From contig NZ_LMOJ01000028.1 of assembly GCF_001424165.1 (NCBI RefSeq), positions 62,001 through 126,000 of the forward strand: 64,000 nucleotides of DNA, in the 5' to 3' direction. Source of the stretch: Massilia sp. Leaf139 (lineage in GTDB: Bacteria; Pseudomonadota; Gammaproteobacteria; Burkholderiales; Burkholderiaceae_D). The notes below the pieces were generated by a model. The model was not told where the DNA came from. It worked only from the letters and a program-made list of their open reading frames with translations, and did not search any database. The stretch's first letter is position 1. Each line of letters begins with the position of its first letter. The position numbers were made by a program, and so were the translations under genes. This document shows positions 52,523 to 61,676 of this stretch, one piece after another.

Positions 52523-53460
52523 AGCACCGTCTCCTCGTGGCGCAGGGCGGCGCCGAGCGCCACCAGGAAACGCTGCTGCAGCAGGCGGTCGCTCAATTCG
52601 GGCGCGCGCTCGACGTCGAACACGGTGGCCAGGTCGAGCGTATCGACCGGCATGTAGAGGTTACTCGACAGGTATTCTTCCAGCCCGCTCACCGCGGAGG
52701 GGGCCAGCACCAGCTTGGCCACACTGATGAAGGAATACTGGCGCTCGAAGTTGTCGAGCGAACGCTGCAGCTCCAGGGTGACGCGGTCGAAACTGGCATT
52801 GCGGCGGTCGATGTCCTCATCCATCAGCTGCTCGAGCGGCAGGTCGATGCGGCGCGTCAGGTACAGCTCGCCGCGGTAGGAGACGGTCAGCAAGCCGCCC
52901 TCGCTGCCGAAGGACAGCATGGCCACACCGCGCCCGGCGGGTTCGACCAGGGCCGAGATGTTGCGCTGCGCGGTTTCGGGGATGTCGATCACGGCCAGCT
53001 CGACCTTGGCCTTGGTGAACAGCTGCTGGCGCGATTCGATCACGCTGTTGCGCGCGGCGATGGCGAACATGGAATGCTGGGCGCGCATGCCGGCATTCGG
53101 ATCGACCGGGAGGTCGAGCACGTCGATGGTGGCGTCGTCCACATGGAAGTCGAGCATGTCCTTCAGGCGCCAGCGCACGGCCGTCTTGAGTTCGTCGGGG
53201 GCCACGTTGGGCGCGTCGACCGAGAGGATCTGGTATTCGCCATGCGACAGCACCGTGATCGAGCGGTAGGCATGGGCATGCAGCTCGCGCCCGGCCTTTT
53301 CCAGCAGCTCGGCGTGGCTCTTGCCCGGATAGAAGACGGCCTGGCGCACCTGGGGCTTGATGTCGGGCGCGATCTGCATGCTGACGGCGCACAAGCCATC
53401 GCCCTGGAGCACGATGGCGAGCCACCCTTCCCTTTTCTTTGCTTTTCTAAAAAAACGCAT
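52519..53460 (-). CDS. mshI: MSHA biogenesis protein MshI (PilM-like)
   Basis: A 313-residue actin-like (PilM/GspL cytoplasmic) protein without a membrane segment; it starts MRFFRKAKKREGW. Its core includes VLSHGEYQILSVDAPNVA and LSFGSEGGLLTVSYRGELYLTRRID, as in the nucleotide-binding fold. It opens the second MSHA block, with its own putative promoter 54 bp upstream. Confidence 0.85.
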   Translation of the reverse strand: MRFFRKAKKREGWLAIVLQGDGLCAVSMQIAPDIKPQVRQAVFYPGKSHAELLEKAGRELHAHAYRSITVLSHGEYQILSVDAPNVAPDELKTAVRWRLKDMLDFHVDDATIDVLDLPVDPNAGMRAQHSMFAIAARNSVIESRQQLFTKAKVELAVIDIPETAQRNISALVEPAGRGVAMLSFGSEGGLLTVSYRGELYLTRRIDLPLEQLMDEDIDRRNASFDRVTLELQRSLDNFERQYSFISVAKLVLAPSAVSGLEEYLSSNLYMPVDTLDLATVFDVERAPELSDRLLQQRFLVALGAALRHEETVL

Positions 53461-53513
53461 GCGAACCGTTATCGAGGTGGAGCGATGTCTGATGTTTTGA
53501 CAATAGAAGCTTG

Positions 53514-53542
53514 ATTATATTCAAGAACGTCTTGAACATCGA
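53514..53542 (-). promoter_or_regulatory. putative mshI promoter with a palindrome filling the spacer
   Basis: On the minus strand a TATAAT -10 (53519-53514) is separated by exactly 17 bp from a weak TCGATG -35 (53542-53537). The whole spacer (53520-53536) is the perfect inverted repeat TTCAAGA-N3-TCTTGAA. An operator at this position would allow tight repression or promoter remodelling. It separates expression of the I-N block from the E-Q block. Confidence 0.5.
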
Positions 53543-53604
53543 AATAAATCGACACGGCGCCGCCCCGATTCCCGGGCGAGCGGTGGCCTCGTCAACGGCG
53601 CGCG

Positions 53605-56600
53605 TCAAAAATACATCTCGCGCACGTAGATCACCGGGCTGCGGTGGCTGCCGTAGCTGACCCGCCCTGTCGTGCCCGGCAGCCAGTCCGGGCCCTTGTA
53701 GCGCACGCTGAAACCGCCGCGGCGCGTCCCGCCGCCCGCCTTCTTGCCGGGCGCGCGCAGCCAGAGCGCGGCCGCTCCCGCCTTGGTGACGATGCTGGTG
53801 CGCCCCGGCGCCAGGCCGAGCAGGGTCGTATTGCAGACATCCACGTTGTTCGTCCTCAGGACGAAGTCGAGCCTGCACCCCTTGTCCTCGAAGACGAGGT
53901 CGGTACCGGCGACCGTTCGGGTGTCCTCGTAGCGCGTGTTGACCAGCCAGCCGGCGCTCGGCCCGGCCCAGTACTCGGGGCGCATCGTCAGCGGGGTCGG
54001 CAGCAGGTCGCTGCCCAGCGCGTTCGGCAGCTTCATGCGGCCGTTCAGCACCAGGATGCTGCCTTCGTCCGAGACCACGCCGCTGCGTTTCGACGAGATC
54101 GTCACGCTGCCGGCCAGGGTCGTCTCAGGCGATTCGGCGCGCACGTAGACCGTGGTCGGCGGGGTCAGGTCGACGGCGCGCGGCTTGGTATCGTCGTAGC
54201 CGACCGGCAAGCGATAGGAGGCCGTCGTCGTGCCGTTGCTGGTCTTGTCCATCGTGGTCGCGGTGGCGCCCGCCGGCGGCGTCAGGTTGACGGCCAGTGC
54301 CGGGCCACCGTCGGCGCCGGCGGCGGACAGGGTGACGGTCTTGAACCAGTCGCCGGTGTAGTTCTGCACCCGCGCATTGAGCGCGTTATAGGCTTCGAGC
54401 GTGACGGTGAACGGCTGCCGCGAATAGACCGCGCCGTTGATGGCGCCGTCGATGTCGCGCGGGCAGGTATAGACTTCGGCCGGATTCCGGGTGGCGCCGA
54501 CCTGGGGCAGGTTCTTCGGGCAGTTGAAGGGGCCGGTGACGTCGGTGGCGAAAAAGGCCGGATAGAAGCGGCCCACGGCCGCGGTGTCGCCGCCGATCGG
54601 CTCGCCGAAATAGCGGTTCGCGGCATTGCTGGTCATTCCCGGATCGTCGGCGCGCACCGTGAAATTGACAGCGCCGACTTCGCTCCACGAAGCCTGCGTA
54701 CCGAGGATGCCGTTCGCCCACTTGCGCTTGACGGCGTCCTCGACCAGGGAGCCCTGGCTGACCAGGCTGGCCACGGCGACCGACTTGTCGAGCACGATGA
54801 TCGGCGTCAGGCGCTCCTTGCCGAAGTTCGGCGCATAACCACCTTCGCCCCCCATCAGCGCGCCGACCTCGATCGTCAAGGGAGCGCCCGCCGCGGCGAA
54901 GCCGTTGCCGCCGCTGGTGATGTTGCCCGGGTTGTCGTGGGTGCCGTTGCTGATGCGCCTGAAAGCGATCCTTGCCGGCTTGCTGACGAAGACCTCGGTG
55001 CGTGCGGTGGTCGCGCCTACTTTCAGGTTGAGCGCGACCTTGCCGACGTCGCGGTAGACGAAGGGCAGCTCGACCGAGGACGTGCCTTTCGTGAACGTGA
55101 CGGTGACGGCGTTCGACCACTGGGCCAGCGTGCCCGGGGGCGCGCACACCGGGAGATCCTGCTCCGCATACTTCGCCTGCCTGGTGCCGGACGCCGGATC
55201 GATACACTCGAACATGAACTGGACCGAAGGCTTGGTATCGGCCCCGCTGTTGGGCGTGGCGACCACCCCGTTGGCGGTCGAGGTGATGAAGATCTTGCCG
55301 GTCGCGCCGGCGGTGACCGCGGTGCCGTAGGCTTTGCAGTTCGAGGCCGCCGTGCCGATCGCGTAGCCCGCGGTGCATTTGGCATCGGTGAACTGGTAGA
55401 CCGCCGCGACGGCGGTGCCGGTGGAGCCGTCGGCATTCGTCGCCGCGCCGCTGTCCGAGGCCGTGTTGTTGGCCATGTTGTCGTCCGCCGTGGTGCCCTT
55501 GACGACGACCGTGTTGGTCTTGTCGCCGAGCGTGGTCACGCGCGCGCGCACGGTCAGCACGGGCGCGGTGGCGCCCGGCGCGAGGTCGCCGTCGTAGTAG
55601 CAGGTACCGCTGGTCGAGGAGGCCGTGCACGACCAGCCGGCCACATTGCCCGACACGTAGTACATCCCGGGCGGCAGCGTATTGGTGACGGTGATCCTGC
55701 CGGTCTCCGTCACCGGCCCGTTGTTGGTGACGGTCACCGTGTATTCGACGTCGGTGTTGATCTTGAGCGCGCCGGCGCGCGAGATCTTGATCGCCAGATC
55801 CGACACCTGCATGGTCGGCACCAGCAGGATCTCGGCGTTCAGCAGTACCAGATCCTGGCCGGTGCTGTAGCCGGTCGTGACGACCGGCTCGTCGGCGCTC
55901 GAGATCACGACCGTCGTGTCGTAGACGTCGAAGTCGATGCCGTGCGAATTCTTGTCGTTGTTGACGTTACTGACCGAATTGAACTGGTTGCCGGCCGTGT
56001 TGTTGGCGTCGACGAGGGCCTTGCCCTCGAAGGTCAGGTTCTCGCCGTTCTGCGCCAGGGTCGGGTCGCCTTCCCAGGTGATGTGGCCGACGCGCGCCTT
56101 TTCCTCGACCGACTGCAGCGTGCGGTTCCAGCGGAAGTTGTTGGCGCTGACCACCAGGCCGCTGTTCTGCAGATACTGGAAGCCTTCGTAAATGTTCAGC
56201 ACGCGCAGCGGTTCCGTCGACAGGCGGTAGACCACCAGCAGCGAGAAGCCGCCGAGCACGCCCTGCGAGCCGCACCAGGGCGCGCCGTTCGACACCGTCA
56301 GGCCGGAAAAATTATAGGTGCCGCCGGTCTTGACGAGATGGGTGACGTCGGCCGCGCCGCCGAAATAATCGAAGCCGTTGCCGACGCTGCTGGACGTGAA
56401 CTTGCGGGTCGCCGTGATCTCGTTGCCCTGGAAGGTCACGGTATTGTCCGGCGTGCCGGAACCGGCCCAGTACAACTGGGCGGAGACGACGACGGAATTG
56501 GCCGGCAGCGTCAGGGTCGCGCTGCGGATGGTGCTCGGCGCCGTGACCGTGCACGGACTGCCGCTGCCGTTGGAAGCCGTGCGCAGCGTGGCCTGGATGC

Positions 56601-56730
56601 CGGTGAAATTGACCCTGCCGTCGATCGTTTTCCAGAGTGCGATCGGCGTGTCGGCGCGCGCGGGGGCGGCGCCGGCCAAGACGGCCAGCAGCGCCAGCAG
56701 GCGCAACAGGATTTGGCGCAGGCGCATCAT
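53605..56730 (-). CDS. mshQ: MshQ-like large MSHA adhesin protein
   Basis: A 1041-residue secreted protein. The signal peptide ends GAAPARA (about 26 residues). The N-terminal beta domain (about 27-300) holds TLTLPANSVVVSAQLYWAG and AADVTHLV. Residues about 308-430 form a DUF11-type repeat (DVEYTVTVTNNGP..., typical of surface proteins). The C-terminal half (about 440-1041) matches MshQ (DUF6701 in family databases, as I recall it), ending in SYGSHRSPVIYVREMYF. It probably sits at the pilus tip or as a minor pilus-associated adhesin. Its ATG overlaps the mshP stop (ATGA). Confidence 0.85.
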   Translation of the reverse strand: MMRLRQILLRLLALLAVLAGAAPARADTPIALWKTIDGRVNFTGIQATLRTASNGSGSPCTVTAPSTIRSATLTLPANSVVVSAQLYWAGSGTPDNTVTFQGNEITATRKFTSSSVGNGFDYFGGAADVTHLVKTGGTYNFSGLTVSNGAPWCGSQGVLGGFSLLVVYRLSTEPLRVLNIYEGFQYLQNSGLVVSANNFRWNRTLQSVEEKARVGHITWEGDPTLAQNGENLTFEGKALVDANNTAGNQFNSVSNVNNDKNSHGIDFDVYDTTVVISSADEPVVTTGYSTGQDLVLLNAEILLVPTMQVSDLAIKISRAGALKINTDVEYTVTVTNNGPVTETGRITVTNTLPPGMYYVSGNVAGWSCTASSTSGTCYYDGDLAPGATAPVLTVRARVTTLGDKTNTVVVKGTTADDNMANNTASDSGAATNADGSTGTAVAAVYQFTDAKCTAGYAIGTAASNCKAYGTAVTAGATGKIFITSTANGVVATPNSGADTKPSVQFMFECIDPASGTRQAKYAEQDLPVCAPPGTLAQWSNAVTVTFTKGTSSVELPFVYRDVGKVALNLKVGATTARTEVFVSKPARIAFRRISNGTHDNPGNITSGGNGFAAAGAPLTIEVGALMGGEGGYAPNFGKERLTPIIVLDKSVAVASLVSQGSLVEDAVKRKWANGILGTQASWSEVGAVNFTVRADDPGMTSNAANRYFGEPIGGDTAAVGRFYPAFFATDVTGPFNCPKNLPQVGATRNPAEVYTCPRDIDGAINGAVYSRQPFTVTLEAYNALNARVQNYTGDWFKTVTLSAAGADGGPALAVNLTPPAGATATTMDKTSNGTTTASYRLPVGYDDTKPRAVDLTPPTTVYVRAESPETTLAGSVTISSKRSGVVSDEGSILVLNGRMKLPNALGSDLLPTPLTMRPEYWAGPSAGWLVNTRYEDTRTVAGTDLVFEDKGCRLDFVLRTNNVDVCNTTLLGLAPGRTSIVTKAGAAALWLRAPGKKAGGGTRRGGFSVRYKGPDWLPGTTGRVSYGSHRSPVIYVREMYF

Positions 56731-57206
56731 ATCTGCACCTCGATCACGCGCCGCACGTAGTCGGGATTGTTCCAGCTCGCCGGGCAGGCGTCGTCCTTCG
56801 CCGGTGCGCAGGCGACGGCGCGGATCGTCCAGCGCTCGAGCGGCGGCGCGCCCTCCTCCACCGCCGGCCCTTCGGTGCGGGTGCAGCTGACGTGGAGGGT
56901 GAACTTGTCCAGCACGTCGCCTCCGAGCGCGACCTGGGTCGTGCTGCCGTCGGCGCAGCGTCCGCCCGCCGGGGCCGCCCGCAGGCGCTGGAACAGCCCC
57001 CATTCGATGCCGGCGCGCGCGGCCTGGTGCGCACGCACGCCCTGCTCGTCGAGCAGGATGGCCTGGCGCTGGTTGACGAACACGGTGACCAGCGCCACGC
57101 CCAGGCCGGCCAGGACGACCAGCAGGAAAATGGCGGTGACGATGCCGACGCCGCGGCTCCTGCGGCGGCGGCTGGCGATGGCGATGGAGTAAGAAGCACG
57201 TTTCAT
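56727..57206 (-). CDS. mshP: MSHA biogenesis protein MshP (PilX-like minor pilin)
   Basis: A 159-residue membrane protein. A basic leader (ASRRRRSRG) precedes a hydrophobic helix GIVTAIFLLVVLAGLGVALV like PilX-type proteins, without the Glu5 of true prepilins. A Cys-containing C-terminal domain (CADGS, SCTRTE, VACAPAKDDAC) follows. It overlaps mshO and mshQ by 4 bp each. Confidence 0.85.
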   Translation of the reverse strand: MKRASYSIAIASRRRRSRGVGIVTAIFLLVVLAGLGVALVTVFVNQRQAILLDEQGVRAHQAARAGIEWGLFQRLRAAPAGGRCADGSTTQVALGGDVLDKFTLHVSCTRTEGPAVEEGAPPLERWTIRAVACAPAKDDACPASWNNPDYVRRVIEVQI

Positions 57207-58108
57207 GGCGTATTGTCGACGTGAACCTGGTGTACCAGACGCACCGCGCCGCCGCCGGTGTCGCCGCTCGTGTCGCCGGAAACGCGCGCATGCACGCCGA
57301 GCGAGAGCAGCACCAGCGCGCTGCGGCGCAGCTCGGCGTCGGCGCTGCCGTAGCTGAACAGGCCCGCGCAGCTGGCCAGGCGGCGCGCCAGTACCGACGC
57401 TTGCGTCGTACCGGTACGGGTGTCGCCGATGGCGGCGCGTATGTCGTAGCCGGCGTAGCGGGTCAGCACCAGCTGGCCTCCCTTGGTCTCGCACTGGAAG
57501 GTAACGGGCGTGCTGACCACGTGGAAGCGGCGTCCCGGCGAGGGCATGGCGTCGTCGCGCGCGAACGGGTTGCCGCCCGCCAGCTTGATCGTGCCACCTC
57601 CGAGCGCCACCGGTTCGGCGACGCGGGCGATGTTGCGCGCGCTGCCGGGCCTGGCGAAAGCGTAGGCATCGGCCGGTTCCATGCCGGGGCCCAGGTTGTA
57701 GACGACGATGTAGTCGCTCGTCTTGAGCGGCGCGCGCAGGCCGCCGACGACGGTGAAGCTGGTCACGGCAGGGTTGGCGAAGTCGAGCGGCGTGCCTTCG
57801 GTGGCGCCGTCCTCGGCCGCCAGGTAGCGCCCGCCCGTTTTCGTCAGCAGGAATTCGATGGCGTCGCCGTCCGCGCTCACGCGCACGCTGTTGGGCAGCG
57901 CCAGGCGGATTTCGCGCGCCATGCGGCGCAGCGCCAGGTCGGCTTCGTCGCTCGCTTCGGCGCGCGCGACCGTGTCGACATAGCCCTGGATCGGCGCGCG
58001 GATGAAGACCGCGACCACCGCGCCCAGGATGCCGATGATGACGATCGCGACGATCGCCTCGACCAGGGTGAAGCCGCGCTGCAGGCGGCGAAGACGGGAC
58101 GCGTTCAT
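57203..58108 (-). CDS. mshO: MSHA minor prepilin MshO
   Basis: A 301-residue prepilin with leader MNASRLRRLQRG, cleavage before FTLVEA (Phe1, Glu5), a hydrophobic alpha1 helix and a large C-terminal globular domain with cysteines (FQCETKG, LASCAG). A minor pilin that primes or caps the pilus. ATG overlaps mshD stop by 4 bp. Confidence 0.9.
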   Translation of the reverse strand: MNASRLRRLQRGFTLVEAIVAIVIIGILGAVVAVFIRAPIQGYVDTVARAEASDEADLALRRMAREIRLALPNSVRVSADGDAIEFLLTKTGGRYLAAEDGATEGTPLDFANPAVTSFTVVGGLRAPLKTSDYIVVYNLGPGMEPADAYAFARPGSARNIARVAEPVALGGGTIKLAGGNPFARDDAMPSPGRRFHVVSTPVTFQCETKGGQLVLTRYAGYDIRAAIGDTRTGTTQASVLARRLASCAGLFSYGSADAELRRSALVLLSLGVHARVSGDTSGDTGGGAVRLVHQVHVDNTP

Positions 58109-58701
58109 TGGCCGCCCTGTCGCGGCAGGTAGCGCGCACGGTAGCCGTCGAGGACGACGGGATCGTCGCCGGCGTAGCTGACCTCGATGCGGATGCGCAG
58201 CGCCTCGCTGTCGGCGCTCGTGCCGGCGTTGATCTCGCCCAGCTTGTCCGGGGTGATCGCAACCGTCGCGCTGTAGTCCGCCAGGTTCATCGAGCGCCCG
58301 AGCGCATCGACCAGGCCGCTCGCGCCGCTGCCGAAAGGCGTGGCGGCCGTGCCGGAGGCAGTCACGTAATCGTTGACGTTGTCGAAGGGCCGCACGAAGA
58401 CGGTACCGGCAGGCCCCTCGTTGCCCCAGGCTTCCTTGAGCGTGCAGGCCGCCGTATTCACGGCCTCGTCCGCATTGGCCGAGCGCGGGTCGCAATAGGT
58501 GAAATCGGCCTGGCGCACTTCTTCCAGCAGCGCCTCGGCGATCATCAGCGCCTGCTTGCGGCGCAGCGGGTCGGCGGAATTGGCGGTGGTGAAGCGCATG
58601 ACCTGGATGATGCCGGCCAGGGCGACCGAGATGATCACGATAAACATGATCAGTTCGACCAGGGTGACGCCCGTTTGGCGCGCACGCGGATTACTGGACA
58701 T
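58105..58701 (-). CDS. mshD: MSHA minor prepilin MshD
   Basis: A 198-residue prepilin: leader MSSNPRARQTG, mature start VTLVELIMFIVIISVALAG with Glu5, a globular domain with DFTYCDPRSANADEAVNTAAC and an end ARYLPRQGGQ. Overlaps mshC by 11 bp and mshO by 4 bp. Confidence 0.9.
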   Translation of the reverse strand: MSSNPRARQTGVTLVELIMFIVIISVALAGIIQVMRFTTANSADPLRRKQALMIAEALLEEVRQADFTYCDPRSANADEAVNTAACTLKEAWGNEGPAGTVFVRPFDNVNDYVTASGTAATPFGSGASGLVDALGRSMNLADYSATVAITPDKLGEINAGTSADSEALRIRIEVSYAGDDPVVLDGYRARYLPRQGGQ

Positions 58702-59260
58702 AACCCGACTCCGGATCGATCAGCACCACGGCCGTGACACCATCGCCCACGATGTCGAGCCGGCCGCCGAAGCCGCCGCTCATGCTTGCCCGGCCCAGGC
58801 CGTCGAAGGCGACGCTGCCGGTCGCGGCGGCGTCCACGCCGGGCAGCGTCATGGTGACGCCATTCGGGCGGCCTTCGCACATCCAGCTGCTCGAGGCGCA
58901 GGCGTCGCGTGTCGCTTTCGATCCGCTGTTGGCGCCGCCGGGGGCGAGCACGCGCTTGTCGGCATCCGCGCAGGCGGTATCGTCGCTCAGGCAAATGGCG
59001 ACGCGCTGGCGGGTCATGTGGACGAAGACGGGGGTGTTTTGTGCGATCGCGACCTTCTGCGCGTAGCGCAGCGTGGCCTTGACCTGTTCGGCCCAGGCGA
59101 CGGTATCGAAGCTGCCACGGTCCATGAAGCGGCCGACGGCGATGGTGCCGAGGATGCCGACGAGGACGATGACGATGATGAGTTCCACCATGGTGAACCC
59201 ATGGTGGAGAGTGCCGTGGCCGGGTATGCGACGCGGGGGTCGGAGGTGCGGGCCGGCCAC
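58691..59260 (-). CDS. mshC: MSHA minor prepilin MshC
   Basis: A 189-residue prepilin. The leader from the ATG at 59260 is about 21 residues, ending HHG before FTMVELIIVIVLVGILGTIAV (Glu5 present), then a GspH-type domain (VAWAEQVKATLRYAQKVAIAQ) with Cys pairs. It lies 34 bp downstream of the mshA stop. The long Arg/Pro-rich leader is slightly unusual. Confidence 0.88.
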   Translation of the reverse strand: MAGPHLRPPRRIPGHGTLHHGFTMVELIIVIVLVGILGTIAVGRFMDRGSFDTVAWAEQVKATLRYAQKVAIAQNTPVFVHMTRQRVAICLSDDTACADADKRVLAPGGANSGSKATRDACASSSWMCEGRPNGVTMTLPGVDAAATGSVAFDGLGRASMSGGFGGRLDIVGDGVTAVVLIDPESGYVQ

Positions 59261-59294
59261 GGGCTAAGAAACGCTTGGAGCGCTCGGAATGCGA

Positions 59295-59825
59295 TTACTC
59301 GCAGTCGGCCACGGCGGCAACGCTGGTGCCGGTGGTGACGACTGGCGGCGGCAGGTCTTTGGTGCCGGCGCTGAACAGGACGAAGCACTTGGCGGCGGTC
59401 GCGGTGCCGACGATGCTGTTCGGGACGACGGCGAACTTGCCGCTGCCGGCGGTCAGGGCCGGGGCAGTGGTGCCGTTGCCGGCGGTCAGGACGGTGTAGT
59501 CGCCGGTCGACAGGCCAGCGGCGGTAGCGATGGTCTGGGCCGAAGCGTCGGTCACGGCTGGGTAGCCGGTCGTGGTGTCCATCGTAACTTCGGTGCCTTC
59601 GACCTTGATCTTGGCGCTTGGCGACACGAGGTACTTGCCGTGCACCATGGCCGAGGTCGCGGTCAGCGCGCCCTTGGCGGCGTTCAGGCTGGCCAGGCGG
59701 GCTTCGCCGCTCAGGCTGGCGAACTTCGGCAGCGCGGTCGCAGCCAGGATGCCAAGGATGACGATCACGACGATCAGTTCGATCAGGGTGAAACCGCCTT
59801 GCGACGCTTTGATGCTTTTGTTCAT
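59295..59825 (-). CDS. mshA: MSHA major pilin
   Basis: A 176-residue type IV pilin: leader MNKSIKASQGG, mature FTLIELIVVIVILGILAATALPKF, and a small beta domain with a C-terminal disulfide loop (AAKCFVLF ... VADCE). It forms the pilus shaft. The start overlaps the mshB-like stop by 4 bp. Tight packing with no gap before it suggests expression within the whole operon, though the major pilin is normally made in excess. Confidence 0.92.
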   Translation of the reverse strand: MNKSIKASQGGFTLIELIVVIVILGILAATALPKFASLSGEARLASLNAAKGALTATSAMVHGKYLVSPSAKIKVEGTEVTMDTTTGYPAVTDASAQTIATAAGLSTGDYTVLTAGNGTTAPALTAGSGKFAVVPNSIVGTATAAKCFVLFSAGTKDLPPPVVTTGTSVAAVADCE

Positions 59826-60397
59826 TGCTTTTTCTCCGAGAGAGGTGGACGCGGGCCAAATCCCGCTACTGTGTTAGTGGCGACCGCCTGGTCGCTGATC
59901 TGATCGATGACCAGGCCTGTGCTGCCCTTCGTTTGTCCAACTGCTTTGACCGAACCGGACACGCGAACCAATTTTACCTTGAAGGTCATTACTTTTTGTG
60001 TCCCTGCGGAAAAAGATTTCTCAGCAGCAGGTAAATAAACGAGATGATGCGCGGCACGGTCGAAGTACCAATTCCCCCTCGGTAGCATGCTTTTGTTAGG
60101 AGAATAGTATTCACCGAGGTAGTTTTTGGGCGTTTCTTGCAACCATGTCATCGGATTCTGATGTGCAATTGCTATCAAACCGCCCTCGCCCGTTGTCGAA
60201 ATGATCTTGGCAGACTGCACGGCGAGCGCGGTGCGCAGCGAACCGACCAGTTGTTTTGCGGCGACTTGCTCGCTTTGCCCCTGGTAGCTGATGAGGCATT
60301 GCAACAACACTCCGGCCAGCACGGCGCCGAAAGCGGCGCTCACGGCCACCTCGAGCCGCGTTGCCCCGCCCTGCCGGCCTGTGCCCGGGTGCCTCAT
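59822..60397 (-). CDS. MshB-like minor pilin with atypical cleavage site
   Basis: A 191-residue protein in the mshB position. Its leader MRHPGTGRQGG is followed by ATRLEVAVSAAFGAVLAG, which keeps Glu5 but has Ala rather than Phe at +1 and a less hydrophobic helix. The C-terminal part (NPMTWLQETPKNYLGEYY, GNWYFD, KVMTFKVKLVRV) resembles a small pilin head without cysteines. The coding sequence looks more AT-rich than its neighbours. ATG overlaps the mshG stop by one base (TGATG). Confidence 0.75.
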   Translation of the reverse strand: MRHPGTGRQGGATRLEVAVSAAFGAVLAGVLLQCLISYQGQSEQVAAKQLVGSLRTALAVQSAKIISTTGEGGLIAIAHQNPMTWLQETPKNYLGEYYSPNKSMLPRGNWYFDRAAHHLVYLPAAEKSFSAGTQKVMTFKVKLVRVSGSVKAVGQTKGSTGLVIDQISDQAVATNTVAGFGPRPPLSEKKQ

Positions 60398-61641
60398 CAC
60401 CGGTGCAGGGCCGCCCGGCCCAGATCCCAGATCGGCAGGAAGATACCGAGCGCCATCACCAGCACCATGATGCCGAGGAAGGTGATCAGGATCGGTTCGA
60501 TCTGGCTCGACAGGGTCTTCAGTTCGTAATCGACTTCGCGCTCGTACATCAGCGCGATCTCGTCCATCAGGTCGTCGAGCGAACCGGTTTCCTCGCCCAC
60601 CGCGATCATCTGCAGCACGATGGGGGTGAAGACGTTGGCGGCCGTGGAGGTGCGCAGGATGCTCTCGCCGCGCTCGACGCCGTCGCGCATCTGCTCGATG
60701 CGCGCGGCGAGATAGGCGTTGTCGGCGGTCTGGGCCACGACGGTCAGGGCCTGCACCACCGGTACGCCGCTGCGCATGGAGAGCGCGAAGCTGCGCGCGA
60801 AGCGGGCCATGGTCGCCTTGAGCAGGATCTTGCCGGCGATCGGGAAGCGCAGCTTGTGCCTGTCCCAGTTGTAGCGCCCGGCCGTCGTCCCGAGCCACGA
60901 ACGGAAGCCGATATACGCGGCCACCGTGGCGCCGGCCAGCAGCGGCCAGTACTCGACCGTGAAGCGCGAGGTCGCCATCAGGATGCGCGTCATCAAAGGC
61001 AGGGTGGCGTGGAAACTGTCGAAGACCTTGGCGAACTGCGGGATCACGAACATGTTCACGATCACCATCGCCACCGCCATCGCGATCATGACGAAGCTCG
61101 GGTAGCGCAGCGCGGTCTTGACGCGGTCGCGCATGTCGCGGTCGAATTCGAGGTGGTCGAACAGGCGCAGGAAGACTTCTTCCAGGCGCCCCGTCATCTC
61201 GCCCACGCGCACCATCGACAGGTAGAAGTTGGAGAAGCATTCCGGGTGGCGGCGCATGGCGGCGGACAGTTCGCGGCCGGCGTCGAGCGACTCGCGCACG
61301 TCCTTGATCACGCGGGCGAAGGCGGGACTGGTGCTCGATTCCTGCAGGCCGCCCAGGCCGCGCATGATGGGCACGCCGGATTTCAGCAACGTGTGCATCT
61401 GGCGCGAGAACAGCTGCACGTCCATCGAGCTGACTTTCTTCTCGCGCAGGCGGCGCCAGGTTTCGGCCAGGCCGCCGCTGCCGCCGCTGCTGGTCACACC
61501 CCGCGAGGTGACCACGATCTCGACCGGCGTGACGCCGGTGCCGAATAGCTGGTCGGCAATCGCCCCGCTGTCGGCGCCTTCCAGCACGCCCTGCATCAGT
61601 TCGCCGCGCGCGTTGCGGCCTTTGTACGCGAAAAAGGGCAT
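60397..61641 (-). CDS. mshG: MSHA assembly platform protein MshG (GspF/PilC family)
   Basis: A 414-residue inner-membrane protein with two GspF repeats (about 70-195 and 275-400) and three membrane helices. The SRQMHTLLKSGVPIMRGLGGL and FALSMRSGVPVVQAL motifs are typical. It transmits ATPase motion to the pilus base. It lies 35 bp after mshE. Confidence 0.93.
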   Translation of the reverse strand: MPFFAYKGRNARGELMQGVLEGADSGAIADQLFGTGVTPVEIVVTSRGVTSSGGSGGLAETWRRLREKKVSSMDVQLFSRQMHTLLKSGVPIMRGLGGLQESSTSPAFARVIKDVRESLDAGRELSAAMRRHPECFSNFYLSMVRVGEMTGRLEEVFLRLFDHLEFDRDMRDRVKTALRYPSFVMIAMAVAMVIVNMFVIPQFAKVFDSFHATLPLMTRILMATSRFTVEYWPLLAGATVAAYIGFRSWLGTTAGRYNWDRHKLRFPIAGKILLKATMARFARSFALSMRSGVPVVQALTVVAQTADNAYLAARIEQMRDGVERGESILRTSTAANVFTPIVLQMIAVGEETGSLDDLMDEIALMYEREVDYELKTLSSQIEPILITFLGIMVLVMALGIFLPIWDLGRAALHR

Positions 61642-61676
61642 CGTTCAGTCGTCCGTCTGCTTAGTCATCGGTCTGC

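Noticed and set aside
53644-56760. Open plus-strand frame of about 1000 codons opposite mshQ
   Set aside because: Composition (Arg/Asp/Gly/His-rich) and position make it a shadow of mshQ. mshQ has a signal peptide, overlapping operon partners and a matching family.
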